42,153 bases of DNA, taken from the NCBI GenBank assembly GCA_017467895.1, contig JAFUKB010000046.1:1-42153 (forward strand), read 5' to 3'. The notes beneath the pieces are model-generated. The model was given only the letters and a program-made list of their open reading frames with translations. It was not told where the DNA came from and did not search any database. Shown in pieces: positions 16,059-25,717 of the stretch. Each line of letters starts with the position of its first letter. The stretch's first letter is position 1. This stretch comes from Clostridia bacterium (GTDB taxonomy: Bacteria; Bacillota; Clostridia; Christensenellales; UBA1242). A program made the position numbers and the translations under genes.

Positions 16059-17324
16059 ATGAACGAAAGTAAAGTTATTATAAGTGAAAATTTAGAAAGG
16101 TTGGCTCTTAAACTAAAAAACAGGGCAGACCTTTTTGTTGTTGGTGGCTATGTTCGCAATGCAATTTTGGGGTTATATCAAACAGATGTAGACCTTGCAA
16201 GTGAAATTACTCCTGATGAACTAAAGAAACTTTTAAAATATTCTGATTATAAAGTAATTGATAAAAGCAAAAAACTTGGCACGGTATTAATTAAAATTGG
16301 CGATGAAGAATATGAACACACAACCTTTAGAAAAGAAGAATATGACGGCACAGGCAAGCATCAACCAATGCAGGCTAGTTTTGTTGAAGATATACGCGAA
16401 GATGCAAAACGCCGTGATTTTTCCTGCAACTGTGTATATTACAATTTAACCCATAGGCGTTTTGTTGACATTTATTCTGGCACTTATGACATTGCTAAAA
16501 AAATAATAAAATGCGTAGAGACACCAAGTTTTGTCTTTGAAAACGACGGTTTGAGAATTTTGCGCATGATAAGGCAATCTGCTGAACTCAATTTTAAAAT
16601 TGATAAATTAACATATAACACGGCACGAAGCATGACTTATAGGCTAAAAGACATTTCTGGGCAAAGAAAACTTAATGAATTAAAACTTATTCTTTATGCA
16701 GACCAAAAATATACAGTAAGTAAGCCTAAAGCACACATTCGTGCTCTTAACATGTTTAACGATTTAAGGTTGTTTCCGCTTTTTTATGTTCCATGTGACC
16801 GCGTTAAATTAACAATGACAAAAAAAGTTAAATCTGAAGATAGGTTTATTGCTCTGTTAATTGATATTGTTAACGCAGTCAATCCAGACTGTGTTGAATA
16901 CTATTTGCAAGATCTTTTGGGGCAAAAAGGGCTTTGCATGGGCTCAAAAGCAAGTGAAGAATATATTAAAGTTGTTTGTGGCTATTTTGATGCATTGAAT
17001 CGTAGAAATAATAAAGAATATTTCTTTAAATATTTCGAAAACTTTAGTGTTATTAGAGAATATTTGAAGTATACAAATAAAAAATTGCATGAAAAATATA
17101 ATTTCTTTTATAGATACTTATTAAATCAAAAAATTCCTGTTCGAATTAAAGATTTAAATATAGATGGCAATGACATAAAAAAGGCACTTCCTAAAATAGA
17201 AGATAAGAATATTAGCAAAATTTTAAAGCACCTTTTAGATGAAGTGTTTGAAAATGAAATTGCTAATGATAAAACAAGTTTAATAAAAGAGGTAAAAAAA
17301 ATTGGTAATTCTTCAAGTTATTAG
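16059..17324 (+). CDS. cca: CCA tRNA nucleotidyltransferase (class II)
   Basis: It adds or repairs the 3' CCA of tRNAs. The N-terminal nucleotidyltransferase head shows GGYVRN (residues 29-34; the usual Asp after Arg is Asn), the metal-binding DVD (43-45), an RRDFSCN template motif (118-124) and the neck motif GQRKLNEL. 421 residues, a normal length. A frame 7 codons longer begins with TTG at 16038, but that runs through the TATAAT box, so the ATG at 16059 is preferred. No ribosome-binding site precedes it. It overlaps rmuC by 23 bases at its 3' end. Confidence 0.9.
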   Translation: MNESKVIISENLERLALKLKNRADLFVVGGYVRNAILGLYQTDVDLASEITPDELKKLLKYSDYKVIDKSKKLGTVLIKIGDEEYEHTTFRKEEYDGTGKHQPMQASFVEDIREDAKRRDFSCNCVYYNLTHRRFVDIYSGTYDIAKKIIKCVETPSFVFENDGLRILRMIRQSAELNFKIDKLTYNTARSMTYRLKDISGQRKLNELKLILYADQKYTVSKPKAHIRALNMFNDLRLFPLFYVPCDRVKLTMTKKVKSEDRFIALLIDIVNAVNPDCVEYYLQDLLGQKGLCMGSKASEEYIKVVCGYFDALNRRNNKEYFFKYFENFSVIREYLKYTNKKLHEKYNFFYRYLLNQKIPVRIKDLNIDGNDIKKALPKIEDKNISKILKHLLDEVFENEIANDKTSLIKEVKKIGNSSSY

Positions 17325-18612
17325 CATGTGCTTGATTATTGTTTTATTGACATTGATTATTGTTTTGCTGTGCAAAAGAAATAAATCAACAGGTAATGTA
17401 ACAATGAAAGAATATATGGAACTTAGGTCATATATTCAAATGTGTTTTGATGAGCAAAACAAATTAAATGGCAAAATTAATGAATTAATTATTAGAAGCA
17501 TGGAAAGTAATAATAATACTGTTATTAACGCAGTTTCAAAAAATTCTGAACTTTCTATGCAGCAATTAAATGATATTATGTCTAGGCTTAATGTTATGCT
17601 TGAAAGTGTTTCAAATAACATGAAAGGAGCAACTGCAGTGCTTCAAACAGGGCTAGAAAAGTTGCAAAAAGACAATGAAACAAAATTAGAACAAATGCGC
17701 CAAACTGTTGATGAAAAACTTAATGTGAGTTTAGAACGCAGATTAACCGATTCATTTAATGTAATTAACCAACGCTTGCAAAGTGTTTATGAGGGGTTGG
17801 GTGAAATGAAAACTTTGGCAAACGGCGTGGGCGACCTCAAAAAAGTGTTAACCAATGTTAAAACTAGAGGAATTTGGGGCGAAGTTCAACTTGGCAATTT
17901 GCTAGAGCAAATGATGTCTCCGGGGCAATATGCAAGCCAAGTTGCAATTAAGGCAGGTGTCAACGAAAGGGTTGACTATGTCATTAAACTTCCAGGAAAA
18001 AGTGGCGAAGAGGTTTATTTGCCTATTGATGCTAAATTCCCCATTGAAGATTACCAGCGTCTTTGTGATGCAAGTGAACAGGGTGACCAAGCACAAATTG
18101 ATATGTGTTTAAAGGCTCTTGAAAAGCGTGTTAAAGAAGAAGCAAAATCTATTCATGATAAATATATTGATGTCCCAAACACAACCGATTTTGCAGTCAT
18201 GTATTTGTCAATAGAGGGGCTATACGCCGAGGTGCTAAGACGCCCAGGGCTTGCAGAGTGCCTTCAACGCGATTTTAAAATTAATGTTTGTGGACCAACC
18301 ACTTTGGCATCATTATTAAACAGTTTGCAAATGGGCTTTAAAACTTTGACTATTGAAAAGCGCTCAAGCGAAGTTTGGAATTTGCTTGGTGCCATTAAAC
18401 AAGAGTTTGGCAAATTTGTAGATCTTTTAGCAAAAACTCAAAAAAAATTAAGTGAAGCAAGTAATACAATAGAATTTGCGACCAAAAAATCGCGAACTAT
18501 TGAGAAAAAATTAAAGAATATTGCTGTTGAAAACACTCAAGAAATTTTAGAAATTTCAAGCGAAATTAGTGTTGAAAACCCAAATGAAGATGTGGAGGAA
18601 GATGGTGAATAA
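17302..18612 (+). CDS. rmuC: RmuC-family DNA recombination protein
   Basis: 436 residues from a TTG start served by AAAGAGG nine bases upstream; an ATG 24 bases further in is the alternative. One N-terminal membrane helix (VISMCLIIVLLTLIIVLLC) precedes a long coiled coil (about 35-160). The RmuC nuclease-like domain follows, with TRGIWGEVQLGNLLEQM, LPIDAKFP and YLSIEGLYAEV signatures. RmuC limits sequence inversions and is thought to process DNA. Its start lies inside cca and its end overlaps the phosphomutase start, so these genes are co-transcribed. Confidence 0.9.
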   Translation: MVILQVISMCLIIVLLTLIIVLLCKRNKSTGNVTMKEYMELRSYIQMCFDEQNKLNGKINELIIRSMESNNNTVINAVSKNSELSMQQLNDIMSRLNVMLESVSNNMKGATAVLQTGLEKLQKDNETKLEQMRQTVDEKLNVSLERRLTDSFNVINQRLQSVYEGLGEMKTLANGVGDLKKVLTNVKTRGIWGEVQLGNLLEQMMSPGQYASQVAIKAGVNERVDYVIKLPGKSGEEVYLPIDAKFPIEDYQRLCDASEQGDQAQIDMCLKALEKRVKEEAKSIHDKYIDVPNTTDFAVMYLSIEGLYAEVLRRPGLAECLQRDFKINVCGPTTLASLLNSLQMGFKTLTIEKRSSEVWNLLGAIKQEFGKFVDLLAKTQKKLSEASNTIEFATKKSRTIEKKLKNIAVENTQEILEISSEISVENPNEDVEEDGE

Positions 18613-20245
18613 CAAATATTATCAAAAGTGGCTAAAGATAAACGATAGAGATATCAATAACAAACTAACCCAACTTTCTGATGAAGAAATAGCCAACCGC
18701 TTTTCTGGTGTTTTGTCGTTTGGTACTGCGGGTTTAAGAGGCAAAATGGAACTAGGAACCAACCGCATGAATGAAGTTAACATCTGTAAACTTGCATTTG
18801 CCATATTAAAATATTATAAGGCAAATAATTTGCAAAGCATTGTTATTGGGTTTGATACAAGACACAACTCAAAAACTTATTCTCGAATATTTGCAAAAGT
18901 GCTTGCAAGTGGTGGCATTAAGGTTAATTTGTATAAAAATTATGTTCCAACTCCTGTGCTAATTTTCTCCATTAAAGAGACAAATTCAGATATGGGTATA
19001 ATGATAACCGCAAGTCATAATCAAAAAATGTATAATGGTGTAAAGGTTAGTGGTAGTGACGGAATCCAAATTGCCGGTGATGTTGAAAAAACAATAAACT
19101 CTCTTTACGCAAAAATCGACGAGGTTGAGGCTTATAATGAATATCATGCAAAGTTGATGAAACAAAAAAATAATATATTCTATGTAAGCAAAAAAATAAA
19201 AGCCAAATTTTTGGGCGAGTTCTATAAAAATAAGATTAATAAAGAACTTAATATTATATATACTCCACTAAACGGAACAGCATATAAATATGTTCAAAAG
19301 GCGTTAAAAGGTACAGGTTTTAATAAAATAAAAACTCCATTTAGCCAAAAAATTGCAAATGGAAATTTTACCACATGTCCTTATCCTAACCCCGAATTTG
19401 TTGAGGCATATAAAGCAAGTTTAAAATGCACAGAAGAGTTTGATGCAGACATTATTGTTGCAACCGACCCGGATGGCGATAGGCTTGGAGCAATGATTAA
19501 AAGCACAAAAGGATATAAATTGCTTACAGGAAACGAGGTCGCATTTTTGCTCCTGAATTACATTTATGAAACTCGTTCGCGTGAAAAAAATTTGTTTGCA
19601 GTTTCTACAGTTGTTTCGTCGCCCATGTTTTTTGATATGTGTGAAGTATATGGAATAAAATATGAAAAAACATTAACAGGTTTTAAAAATATTGGAAGGG
19701 CAAAAAAAGCATTAGAAGAAAAGTTTGGCAAAGACGGCTTTATTTTGGCTTATGAGGAAAGTTGTGGCTATATTATTAAAGATAACTTGTATGATAAAGA
19801 CGGTATTTTTTCTTTAGTTAAATTGTGTGAAATTGCTAGTTATTTAAAAACTAGAGATAGCAGCATAGAAGAATACTTGAATGAGATTTATCAAAAATTT
19901 AATAATCTTTATTCGTTAAACTCAAGCATAGCGTTTGACGGTGAAAACGCGCTTGAAAGAATGAATAAAGCCGTTGACGATTTAAGAACAAACGGAATAA
20001 AAACCTTGTTAAAGAAAAAGATTTTAAAAACTGTAGACTATTTAAAAGATAAAACAGGGTTAGATAAGTCTAATTTTATAGAATATAAAACCGAATCATT
20101 TTCATTTATCATTAGGCCAAGCGGAACAGAACCTAAACTTAAGTTTTATATCCATGCAAAAGGCAAAACTCTTGATGCAAGCAAAAAACTTGCAAATGAT
20201 GTTTTGGTTGCAATAAAGAAGGAAATATTTAACATAAATGAATGA
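18602..20245 (+). CDS. pgcA: phosphoglucomutase/phosphomannomutase
   Basis: 547 residues from the ATG at 18602; the GTG one codon later (18605) is better spaced from GGAGG and may be used instead. Four hexomutase landmarks appear in order: FGTAGLRGKM near the N-terminus, the phosphoserine loop TASHNQ (136-141), the metal loop DPDGDR (289-294), and the C-terminal phosphate loop RPSGTEPK, with an EESCG sugar loop between. It interconverts hexose 1- and 6-phosphates for envelope glycans. The length fits the PgcA type. Its stop overlaps uvrC by 8 bases. Confidence 0.88.
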   Translation: MVNNKYYQKWLKINDRDINNKLTQLSDEEIANRFSGVLSFGTAGLRGKMELGTNRMNEVNICKLAFAILKYYKANNLQSIVIGFDTRHNSKTYSRIFAKVLASGGIKVNLYKNYVPTPVLIFSIKETNSDMGIMITASHNQKMYNGVKVSGSDGIQIAGDVEKTINSLYAKIDEVEAYNEYHAKLMKQKNNIFYVSKKIKAKFLGEFYKNKINKELNIIYTPLNGTAYKYVQKALKGTGFNKIKTPFSQKIANGNFTTCPYPNPEFVEAYKASLKCTEEFDADIIVATDPDGDRLGAMIKSTKGYKLLTGNEVAFLLLNYIYETRSREKNLFAVSTVVSSPMFFDMCEVYGIKYEKTLTGFKNIGRAKKALEEKFGKDGFILAYEESCGYIIKDNLYDKDGIFSLVKLCEIASYLKTRDSSIEEYLNEIYQKFNNLYSLNSSIAFDGENALERMNKAVDDLRTNGIKTLLKKKILKTVDYLKDKTGLDKSNFIEYKTESFSFIIRPSGTEPKLKFYIHAKGKTLDASKKLANDVLVAIKKEIFNINE

Positions 20246-22061
20246 TGTAATAAAGCAAAAACTTGCAAATATTACCGAAAACAGTGGCGTCTATATTATG
20301 AAAGACTCTAGTGCCACTGTTATTTATGTTGGAAAAGCAAAAAATTTAAAAAATCGAGTTAGTCAATATTTTCATAACTCGTCAAAGTTGCCAAAAGTTC
20401 AAGCCATGGTTGAACATATTGCCGATTTTGAATACTTTATTACACTTTCTGAACAAGATGCTTTTGCATTAGAAAATAATTTAATTAAGCAATATCAACC
20501 GTTTTATAACATTTTGTTAAAAGATTCAAAAACTTTTGCATATATCAAGGTAAATTTAAAGCAAGATTACCCAGTTTTTGAAATTACACGAAAACTGAAA
20601 AACGATGGCGCAAAATATTTTGGACCATATATAAACGGAATTTCTGCTAGAGAAGTTTTGGAACTGTTAAATCTTGCTTTTCCAGTTAGGAAATGTAAAG
20701 AAAAGATTGGAAAGAACAAAAAAAGGGCATGCCTAAATTATTCAATGGGACTTTGTAAGGCTCCCTGCATGAAATATATTTCAAAGGCAGAATATAGACA
20801 AATAGTAAATCAGGCAATAGAATTTTTAAAGGGCAACGAAAAAAGTATTGAAAGCATAATTAAAACAAAAATGGAAAATTATGCCAATGCTGAGAATTTT
20901 GAAAAAGCGCTTGAAATGCGTGAGCATTTAAAGATAGTGAAAAAACTTAAAGAAAAAGTTGTGGCAAATATTCCAAAAGATATTTCGTTTGATGCATTTG
21001 CATATGTGTCTGACGGCGAGGCTGGCGCTGTTTGTGTGTTAACTTTGCGCTCTGGCAAAATTTTGGGTGCACAAGACTTTTCGATAAATGACGCGTCAAT
21101 TTCTGATAGTGAGTCGCTTCAAAATTTTATTGTTGCTTATTATAAAAACAAGGCTTTTCCCGACCAAGTAATTGTTAATATTCAAATGGAAGATGAGCAA
21201 GCATTTGTTGAGTATTTGCAAACCATTGCAGGTAAAAAAATAAATGTTTATTATCCAAAAATTGCAGTTAAAAATAATATTATCAAAATGGCTGAAGAAA
21301 ACGCCCGTGAGCATTTGTTTAAACGGGTAAGAGAAGATAAATTAAAATTTAAACGCACATTAGGTGCTTTAATTGGCTTAAAAAATGTTTTGGGGTTAAA
21401 GCAGATACCAAAACGTATAGAGTGTTATGATATTTCAAACATAAGCGGAACAAATCAGGTTGCAAGCATGGTTGTGTTTGTAAATGGAGAGCCCGCTAAA
21501 AAAATGTATCGAAAATTTAAAATTAAAAATGTTGATGGCGCAAACGATTATGCAAGTCATCAAGAAACATTAACAAGAAGATTAAATGAACTAACAAAAG
21601 CAGAAGACGAAAGTTTTTCTCAAATGCCAAATCTTTTGGTTATTGACGGTGGCAAGGGACAACTGTCGGCAACATTAGAGGTATTGCAAAATAGTGAATA
21701 TAAAACAATTCCAATAATAAGTTTGGCAGAAAAATTTGAAGAAGTGTTTTTGCCGAACAAATCTTTGCCTCTTATGCTAAAGCGTTCAAGTGATGAATTA
21801 AAACTTTTGCAAAGGCTTAGAGATGAGGCACACCGTTTTGCAATAACATTCCATCGCACTTTGCGAGGTAAGGCACAAATAAGCGACCCCCTTGATCAAA
21901 TTGCAGGAGTTGGCAAAGTGCGAAGAGTAGCGCTTTATAGTCATTTTAAAACTCTTGAAGCAATAAAAAATGCAAGTATAGATGAACTTGCTATGATTGT
22001 ATCAAAAGATGTTGCTTTGAATATATTTAACCATTTTAACAAAGGAAACTCAAATGAATAA
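20238..22061 (+). CDS. uvrC: excinuclease ABC subunit C
   Basis: 607 residues with the full UvrC layout: GIY-YIG nuclease (GVYIMKDSSATVIYVGKAKN) for the 3' incision, a Cys cluster near 153-175, a UVR domain (about 205-240) that contacts UvrB, the RNase H-like domain (RIECYDISNISG and VIDGGKGQL) for the 5' incision, and a terminal helix-hairpin-helix (IAGVGKVRRVALYSHF). It starts within the preceding gene and overlaps thymidine kinase by 8 bases. uvrA and uvrB are not in the window. Confidence 0.95.
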   Translation: MNDVIKQKLANITENSGVYIMKDSSATVIYVGKAKNLKNRVSQYFHNSSKLPKVQAMVEHIADFEYFITLSEQDAFALENNLIKQYQPFYNILLKDSKTFAYIKVNLKQDYPVFEITRKLKNDGAKYFGPYINGISAREVLELLNLAFPVRKCKEKIGKNKKRACLNYSMGLCKAPCMKYISKAEYRQIVNQAIEFLKGNEKSIESIIKTKMENYANAENFEKALEMREHLKIVKKLKEKVVANIPKDISFDAFAYVSDGEAGAVCVLTLRSGKILGAQDFSINDASISDSESLQNFIVAYYKNKAFPDQVIVNIQMEDEQAFVEYLQTIAGKKINVYYPKIAVKNNIIKMAEENAREHLFKRVREDKLKFKRTLGALIGLKNVLGLKQIPKRIECYDISNISGTNQVASMVVFVNGEPAKKMYRKFKIKNVDGANDYASHQETLTRRLNELTKAEDESFSQMPNLLVIDGGKGQLSATLEVLQNSEYKTIPIISLAEKFEEVFLPNKSLPLMLKRSSDELKLLQRLRDEAHRFAITFHRTLRGKAQISDPLDQIAGVGKVRRVALYSHFKTLEAIKNASIDELAMIVSKDVALNIFNHFNKGNSNE

Positions 22062-22641
22062 ATTGTATTTTAAATATGGTGTAATGGGCTGTAGTAAAAC
22101 AGCAAGTGCACTTATGTGCAAATTTAATTATGAACAGCAAGGCTTTAAAGTTTTGTTGTTAAAATCTTTAATAGACTCTAGAAATATGCGAGACAATGAA
22201 ATAATTGTGCATTCGCGCATCGGCTTGGAAAGTAAGTGTATTGCATTTGCAAAAAATGATAATTTGGTTGAAATTTTTAATCAAAAACTTAAAGAACAAG
22301 AATATAATGTGATAATGGTGGACGAATGCCAATTTGCAACCGAGGCGCAAATTGAGCAATTAAAGGAACTTTCATTAAAAGTGCCAGTGCTTTGTTACGG
22401 GTTGCTTACAGATTTTAGAACAAGACTTTTTGAAGGAAGCAAGCGCTTAATAGAACTTGCTGACAAACTAGAAGAACTAAAAAGCGTTTGCAAATGTGGC
22501 AGAAAGGCATCGGTGAATGCACGCTTTGTTGACGGCAAACTAAATACAGTTGGCGATGTTGTTGCAATAGAAAACCAAAATAATGTTAGTTATCAAACTA
22601 TGTGTTATGCTTGCTATAATGAGTTAAAAAAGTTACAATAA
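22054..22641 (+). CDS. tdk: thymidine kinase
   Basis: 195 residues. The P-loop is GVMGCSKT (residues 9-16), a form common in Firmicutes type II thymidine kinases in place of GxMxSGKT. The Walker B/catalytic motif DECQF is at 90-94, and two Cys pairs (CKCG and CYAC) form the structural zinc site. The thymidine-binding lasso lies between them. It salvages thymidine to dTMP. Coupled to uvrC by overlap. Confidence 0.9.
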   Translation: MNKLYFKYGVMGCSKTASALMCKFNYEQQGFKVLLLKSLIDSRNMRDNEIIVHSRIGLESKCIAFAKNDNLVEIFNQKLKEQEYNVIMVDECQFATEAQIEQLKELSLKVPVLCYGLLTDFRTRLFEGSKRLIELADKLEELKSVCKCGRKASVNARFVDGKLNTVGDVVAIENQNNVSYQTMCYACYNELKKLQ

Positions 22642-22657
22642 TCAAGAGGTAAATTTA

Positions 22658-23020
22658 ATGAAAAAACGAACTCAAAATAAAATGAAAAATACAATTAAAA
22701 AAACAAGCACTTTTACAAAAGTTTTGTGCGTGTTTTTATTTGTTATTTGTTGTTGTGGTGGTGCTTATGCAACTTATTCTATTACCAAAAACGATACTTT
22801 TGAACTTATTGGCGAAAGTTTAATTGAACTAAGTATTGGCGAAGAATACATAGAACAAGGCGTTAAGGCCATTGCTTTCGGCAAAGATATTTCGTCACAA
22901 GTTATAAGAACTGGCACTGTTGATAAGCAAACAAAGGGCGAATATATATTAAAGTATACAGTAAATAATTTTAGATTTAAGGGTTACACGCTTTATAAAA
23001 AAGTTGTTGTAAGTGAGTAG
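22658..23020 (+). CDS. anchored DUF5011 (Ig-like) protein
   Basis: 120 residues behind AAGAGGT. A Lys-rich N-terminus and one membrane helix (about 24-42) are followed by a single Ig-like DUF5011 domain: ELIGESLIELSIGEEYIEQG, then GTVDKQTKGEYILKYTV. The domain would lie outside the membrane. Its stop is 7 bases before the next gene, another anchored extracellular protein, so they are probably made together. Confidence 0.78.
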   Translation: MKKRTQNKMKNTIKKTSTFTKVLCVFLFVICCCGGAYATYSITKNDTFELIGESLIELSIGEEYIEQGVKAIAFGKDISSQVIRTGTVDKQTKGEYILKYTVNNFRFKGYTLYKKVVVSE

Positions 23021-23027
23021 GAGGAAT

Positions 23028-24158
23028 ATGGCAACAAAAAAATATAATTCATTTGTTTCGTTTTTGTTGTGCGTTGTGTTTGCAGTTCTTGGCTTTGCAG
23101 TTGGTGCAGTCGGGCTTTATGTTTATAAAACACAAAAAGAAATTGCAAGCATTCAAGTGTATTCTGCAGGAGATATGTCATTTCATTTTTTAGAACTTGG
23201 CAATGAGTACACTGGAGATTGTACATATATAAAAGCAAATGGAGTAGATATATTAATTGACGCTGGGTCAAAAACATCATCAATTAGCACAATCACAGCC
23301 TATGTAAATCAGTATGTAACTGATAACAAATTGGAATATGTAATAGTTACTCATGCACATGAAGACCATTATGCTGGCTTTGCAACAAATGATGGTACAT
23401 CAAGCATTTTTGACCTTTATGAAGTTGGAACAATTATTGACTTTGCCCAAATAACCGATGGCAAAGAAGAACAAAAAATGTATAACAACTATTTGAGAGA
23501 AATCTCTGAAGCCAAGACACGTGGAGCAAAACATTATTCTGCACTTGAATGTGTGCAGGAAACAAACGGTGCAAAATCTACTTATGATTTGGGCTCAGAT
23601 ATGTCGTTTACAATTTTGAATCAAAGGTATTATAGCGAAGTTTCAACAACAGAGAATAATCATTCTGTTTGCACTTTGTTTACTCATGGCAATAAAAACT
23701 TTTTATTCACTGGTGATTTAGAAAAATTGGGCGAAGAAAGTTTGGCATCTCTTAATGACTTGCCTCATTGTGTGCTTTATAAGGCGGGGCACCATGGCTC
23801 AAAAACCAGTTCGCATAATGTTCTGTTGGAAGAAATAACACCCGAAATTTGTTGTGTTTGTTGTTGCGCTGGCAATGTGGAGTATACTCAAGATATGGAC
23901 AATACTTTTCCAACGCAAGATTTTATTGATAGAATAAGTGTTTATACGAGAAAAGTTTATGTTACAACTTTGGGCAAAATAATTTTTGATGAAGATAAGC
24001 AAAAATATGTTAACAATGGCTATGAATCTATGAACGGCAACATTGTTGTAACTTCAACAGCATCATCTACCGAGGTTAATTGTTCAAATAATAACACGAT
24101 TTTAAAAGATACAAATTGGTTTAAAAATAATAGAACCTGCCCATCTGCTTGGGCTTAA
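23028..24158 (+). CDS. anchored metallo-beta-lactamase-fold protein, ComEC-like
   Basis: 376 residues from the ATG at 23028, which has a TAGGAGG site; the frame extends 5 codons upstream without one. The N-terminal helix (about 9-33) is a signal anchor. The rest is a metallo-beta-lactamase domain: THAHEDHYAGF (metal ligands, HxHxDH at about 109-114), LFTGDLE and KAGHHGSKTSS, the pattern of the ComEC/Rec2 C-terminal domain. That domain is proposed to degrade one DNA strand during uptake. comM starts 18 bases downstream and dprA follows, so a DNA-uptake link is plausible but unproven. Confidence 0.82.
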   Translation: MATKKYNSFVSFLLCVVFAVLGFAVGAVGLYVYKTQKEIASIQVYSAGDMSFHFLELGNEYTGDCTYIKANGVDILIDAGSKTSSISTITAYVNQYVTDNKLEYVIVTHAHEDHYAGFATNDGTSSIFDLYEVGTIIDFAQITDGKEEQKMYNNYLREISEAKTRGAKHYSALECVQETNGAKSTYDLGSDMSFTILNQRYYSEVSTTENNHSVCTLFTHGNKNFLFTGDLEKLGEESLASLNDLPHCVLYKAGHHGSKTSSHNVLLEEITPEICCVCCCAGNVEYTQDMDNTFPTQDFIDRISVYTRKVYVTTLGKIIFDEDKQKYVNNGYESMNGNIVVTSTASSTEVNCSNNNTILKDTNWFKNNRTCPSAWA

Positions 24159-24175
24159 TAAACAAGGAGATAAAA

Positions 24176-25717
24176 ATGCTTGCAAAAGTGCTAAGTTATG
24201 GCCTTAATGGCTTAAATGGATTTTTGGTTGAAATTGAGGCTGATATTTCTGCTGGTCTTTCTAAGTTTGACATTGTTGGGCTGGCTGACACGGCTATTAA
24301 AGAAAGCAAAGATCGCGTTAAGTCGGCAATTAAAAATTCAAAACTAAATTATCCTATTGATGCAATAACCATTAATTTGGCTCCTGCCGATAAGAAAAAA
24401 GAGGGGCCACTTTATGATTTGCCTATTGCAATGGCACTTTTGTGCGCAAGCGGTGTTATTGACCAAGCAGTTATTAAAGACACTGTTATGTTTGGAGAAC
24501 TCTCGCTAGATGGCACAATAAAAAAGGTAAACGGAGTTTTGCCAATGCTTATATCGGCTCGTGAATGTGGTTATAAAAAGTTTATATTGCCAAACGAAAA
24601 CGCGCTTGAAGCAAGTTTTATTGATGGCATAGAGGTTAAAGTCGCTGATAATTTAATGCAGATTGTAGAAAGTTTTGCTTTAGAAAATCCAACACCTTTA
24701 AAGCAAATACAAATATCTGACTTTTTTTCAAATCAAAAAAGCAGATTTAAAGAAGTAATAGATTTAAAAAATGTAAAAGGTCAGGCTCAAGCAAAGCGTG
24801 CACTAGAAATTGCTGCGGCTGGTGGTCATAATGTTCTTATGATAGGTCCTCCAGGTAGTGGTAAAACGCTTTTGGCAAAATGCTTTGCGGGAATTTTGCC
24901 TGATTTGACTTTTGATGAAGCGCTAGAGGTAACAAAAATCCATAGCATTGCTGGTTATTTAGACGGCGAAAAAGGAATTATTACAAACAGACCGTTTAGA
25001 ACGCCACACCATACAGCAACAACTGTTGCATTGGCTGGCGGTGGCAAAGATTCTAAGCCGGGAGAGATAAGCCTTGCACATAATGGAGTATTGTTTTTAG
25101 ATGAGTTGCCTGAATATAAACGAGAATTTATTGAAGTTTTAAGGCAACCTCTTGAAGATGGGCAAGTTACGGTTTCTCGTGCAAAGCAAACAGTTACTTA
25201 TCCTGCGTCGTTTATATTGGTGGCAAGCATGAACCCATGCCCATGTGGCAATTATGGAAGCAAAACTCAAACATGCCGTTGCACTCCACAACAAATACAT
25301 AAATATTTAAGCAAGTTGAGTGGTCCAATTATGGACAGAATTGACCTCCATGTTGAAGTTGATTCAATATCTTATGACGACTTAGAAAACACAACAGAGC
25401 AAGAGGGGTCACTAGAGGTTCAACAACGAGTAAATAACGCAAGACAAATTCAAACAAAGCGTTTTAAAAACACAAATATTCATTGCAACGCAAAAATGAA
25501 TGTTGTGCAAACAAAGGCTAATTGTGTGCTTGAACCAGAGGCACAACAACTTTTAAAAATGGCTTTTGAAAGACTTAAACTTTCTGCCAGAGCACATGAT
25601 AGAATATTAAAAGTTGCCCGCACCATTGCTGATCTTGCAAATAGTCAAACAATTCAAGTTAATCATATTGCAGAGGCAATAAATTATAGGTCTCTTGATA
25701 GGAAATATTGGATATGA
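24176..25717 (+). CDS. comM: YifB/ComM-family AAA+ ATPase (Mg-chelatase-like)
   Basis: 513 residues from the ATG at 24176 with an AAGGAG site. The N-terminal Lon-like fold contains the FDIVGLAD segment; the AAA+ core has Walker A GPPGSGKT (224-231) and Walker B GVLFLDELPE. A Cys-rich insert reads NPCPCGNYGSKTQTCRC. The C-terminal Mg-chelatase domain ends near NYRSLDRKYW. ComM is a hexameric helicase that extends branch migration during natural transformation. Its stop overlaps dprA by 4 bases. Confidence 0.92.
   Translation: MLAKVLSYGLNGLNGFLVEIEADISAGLSKFDIVGLADTAIKESKDRVKSAIKNSKLNYPIDAITINLAPADKKKEGPLYDLPIAMALLCASGVIDQAVIKDTVMFGELSLDGTIKKVNGVLPMLISARECGYKKFILPNENALEASFIDGIEVKVADNLMQIVESFALENPTPLKQIQISDFFSNQKSRFKEVIDLKNVKGQAQAKRALEIAAAGGHNVLMIGPPGSGKTLLAKCFAGILPDLTFDEALEVTKIHSIAGYLDGEKGIITNRPFRTPHHTATTVALAGGGKDSKPGEISLAHNGVLFLDELPEYKREFIEVLRQPLEDGQVTVSRAKQTVTYPASFILVASMNPCPCGNYGSKTQTCRCTPQQIHKYLSKLSGPIMDRIDLHVEVDSISYDDLENTTEQEGSLEVQQRVNNARQIQTKRFKNTNIHCNAKMNVVQTKANCVLEPEAQQLLKMAFERLKLSARAHDRILKVARTIADLANSQTIQVNHIAEAINYRSLDRKYWI

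Noticed and set aside
22054-22641. Broken P-loop in thymidine kinase (GCSKT instead of SGKT)
   Set aside because: As far as I recall, this variant is common among Firmicutes thymidine kinases, so it does not indicate loss of function.
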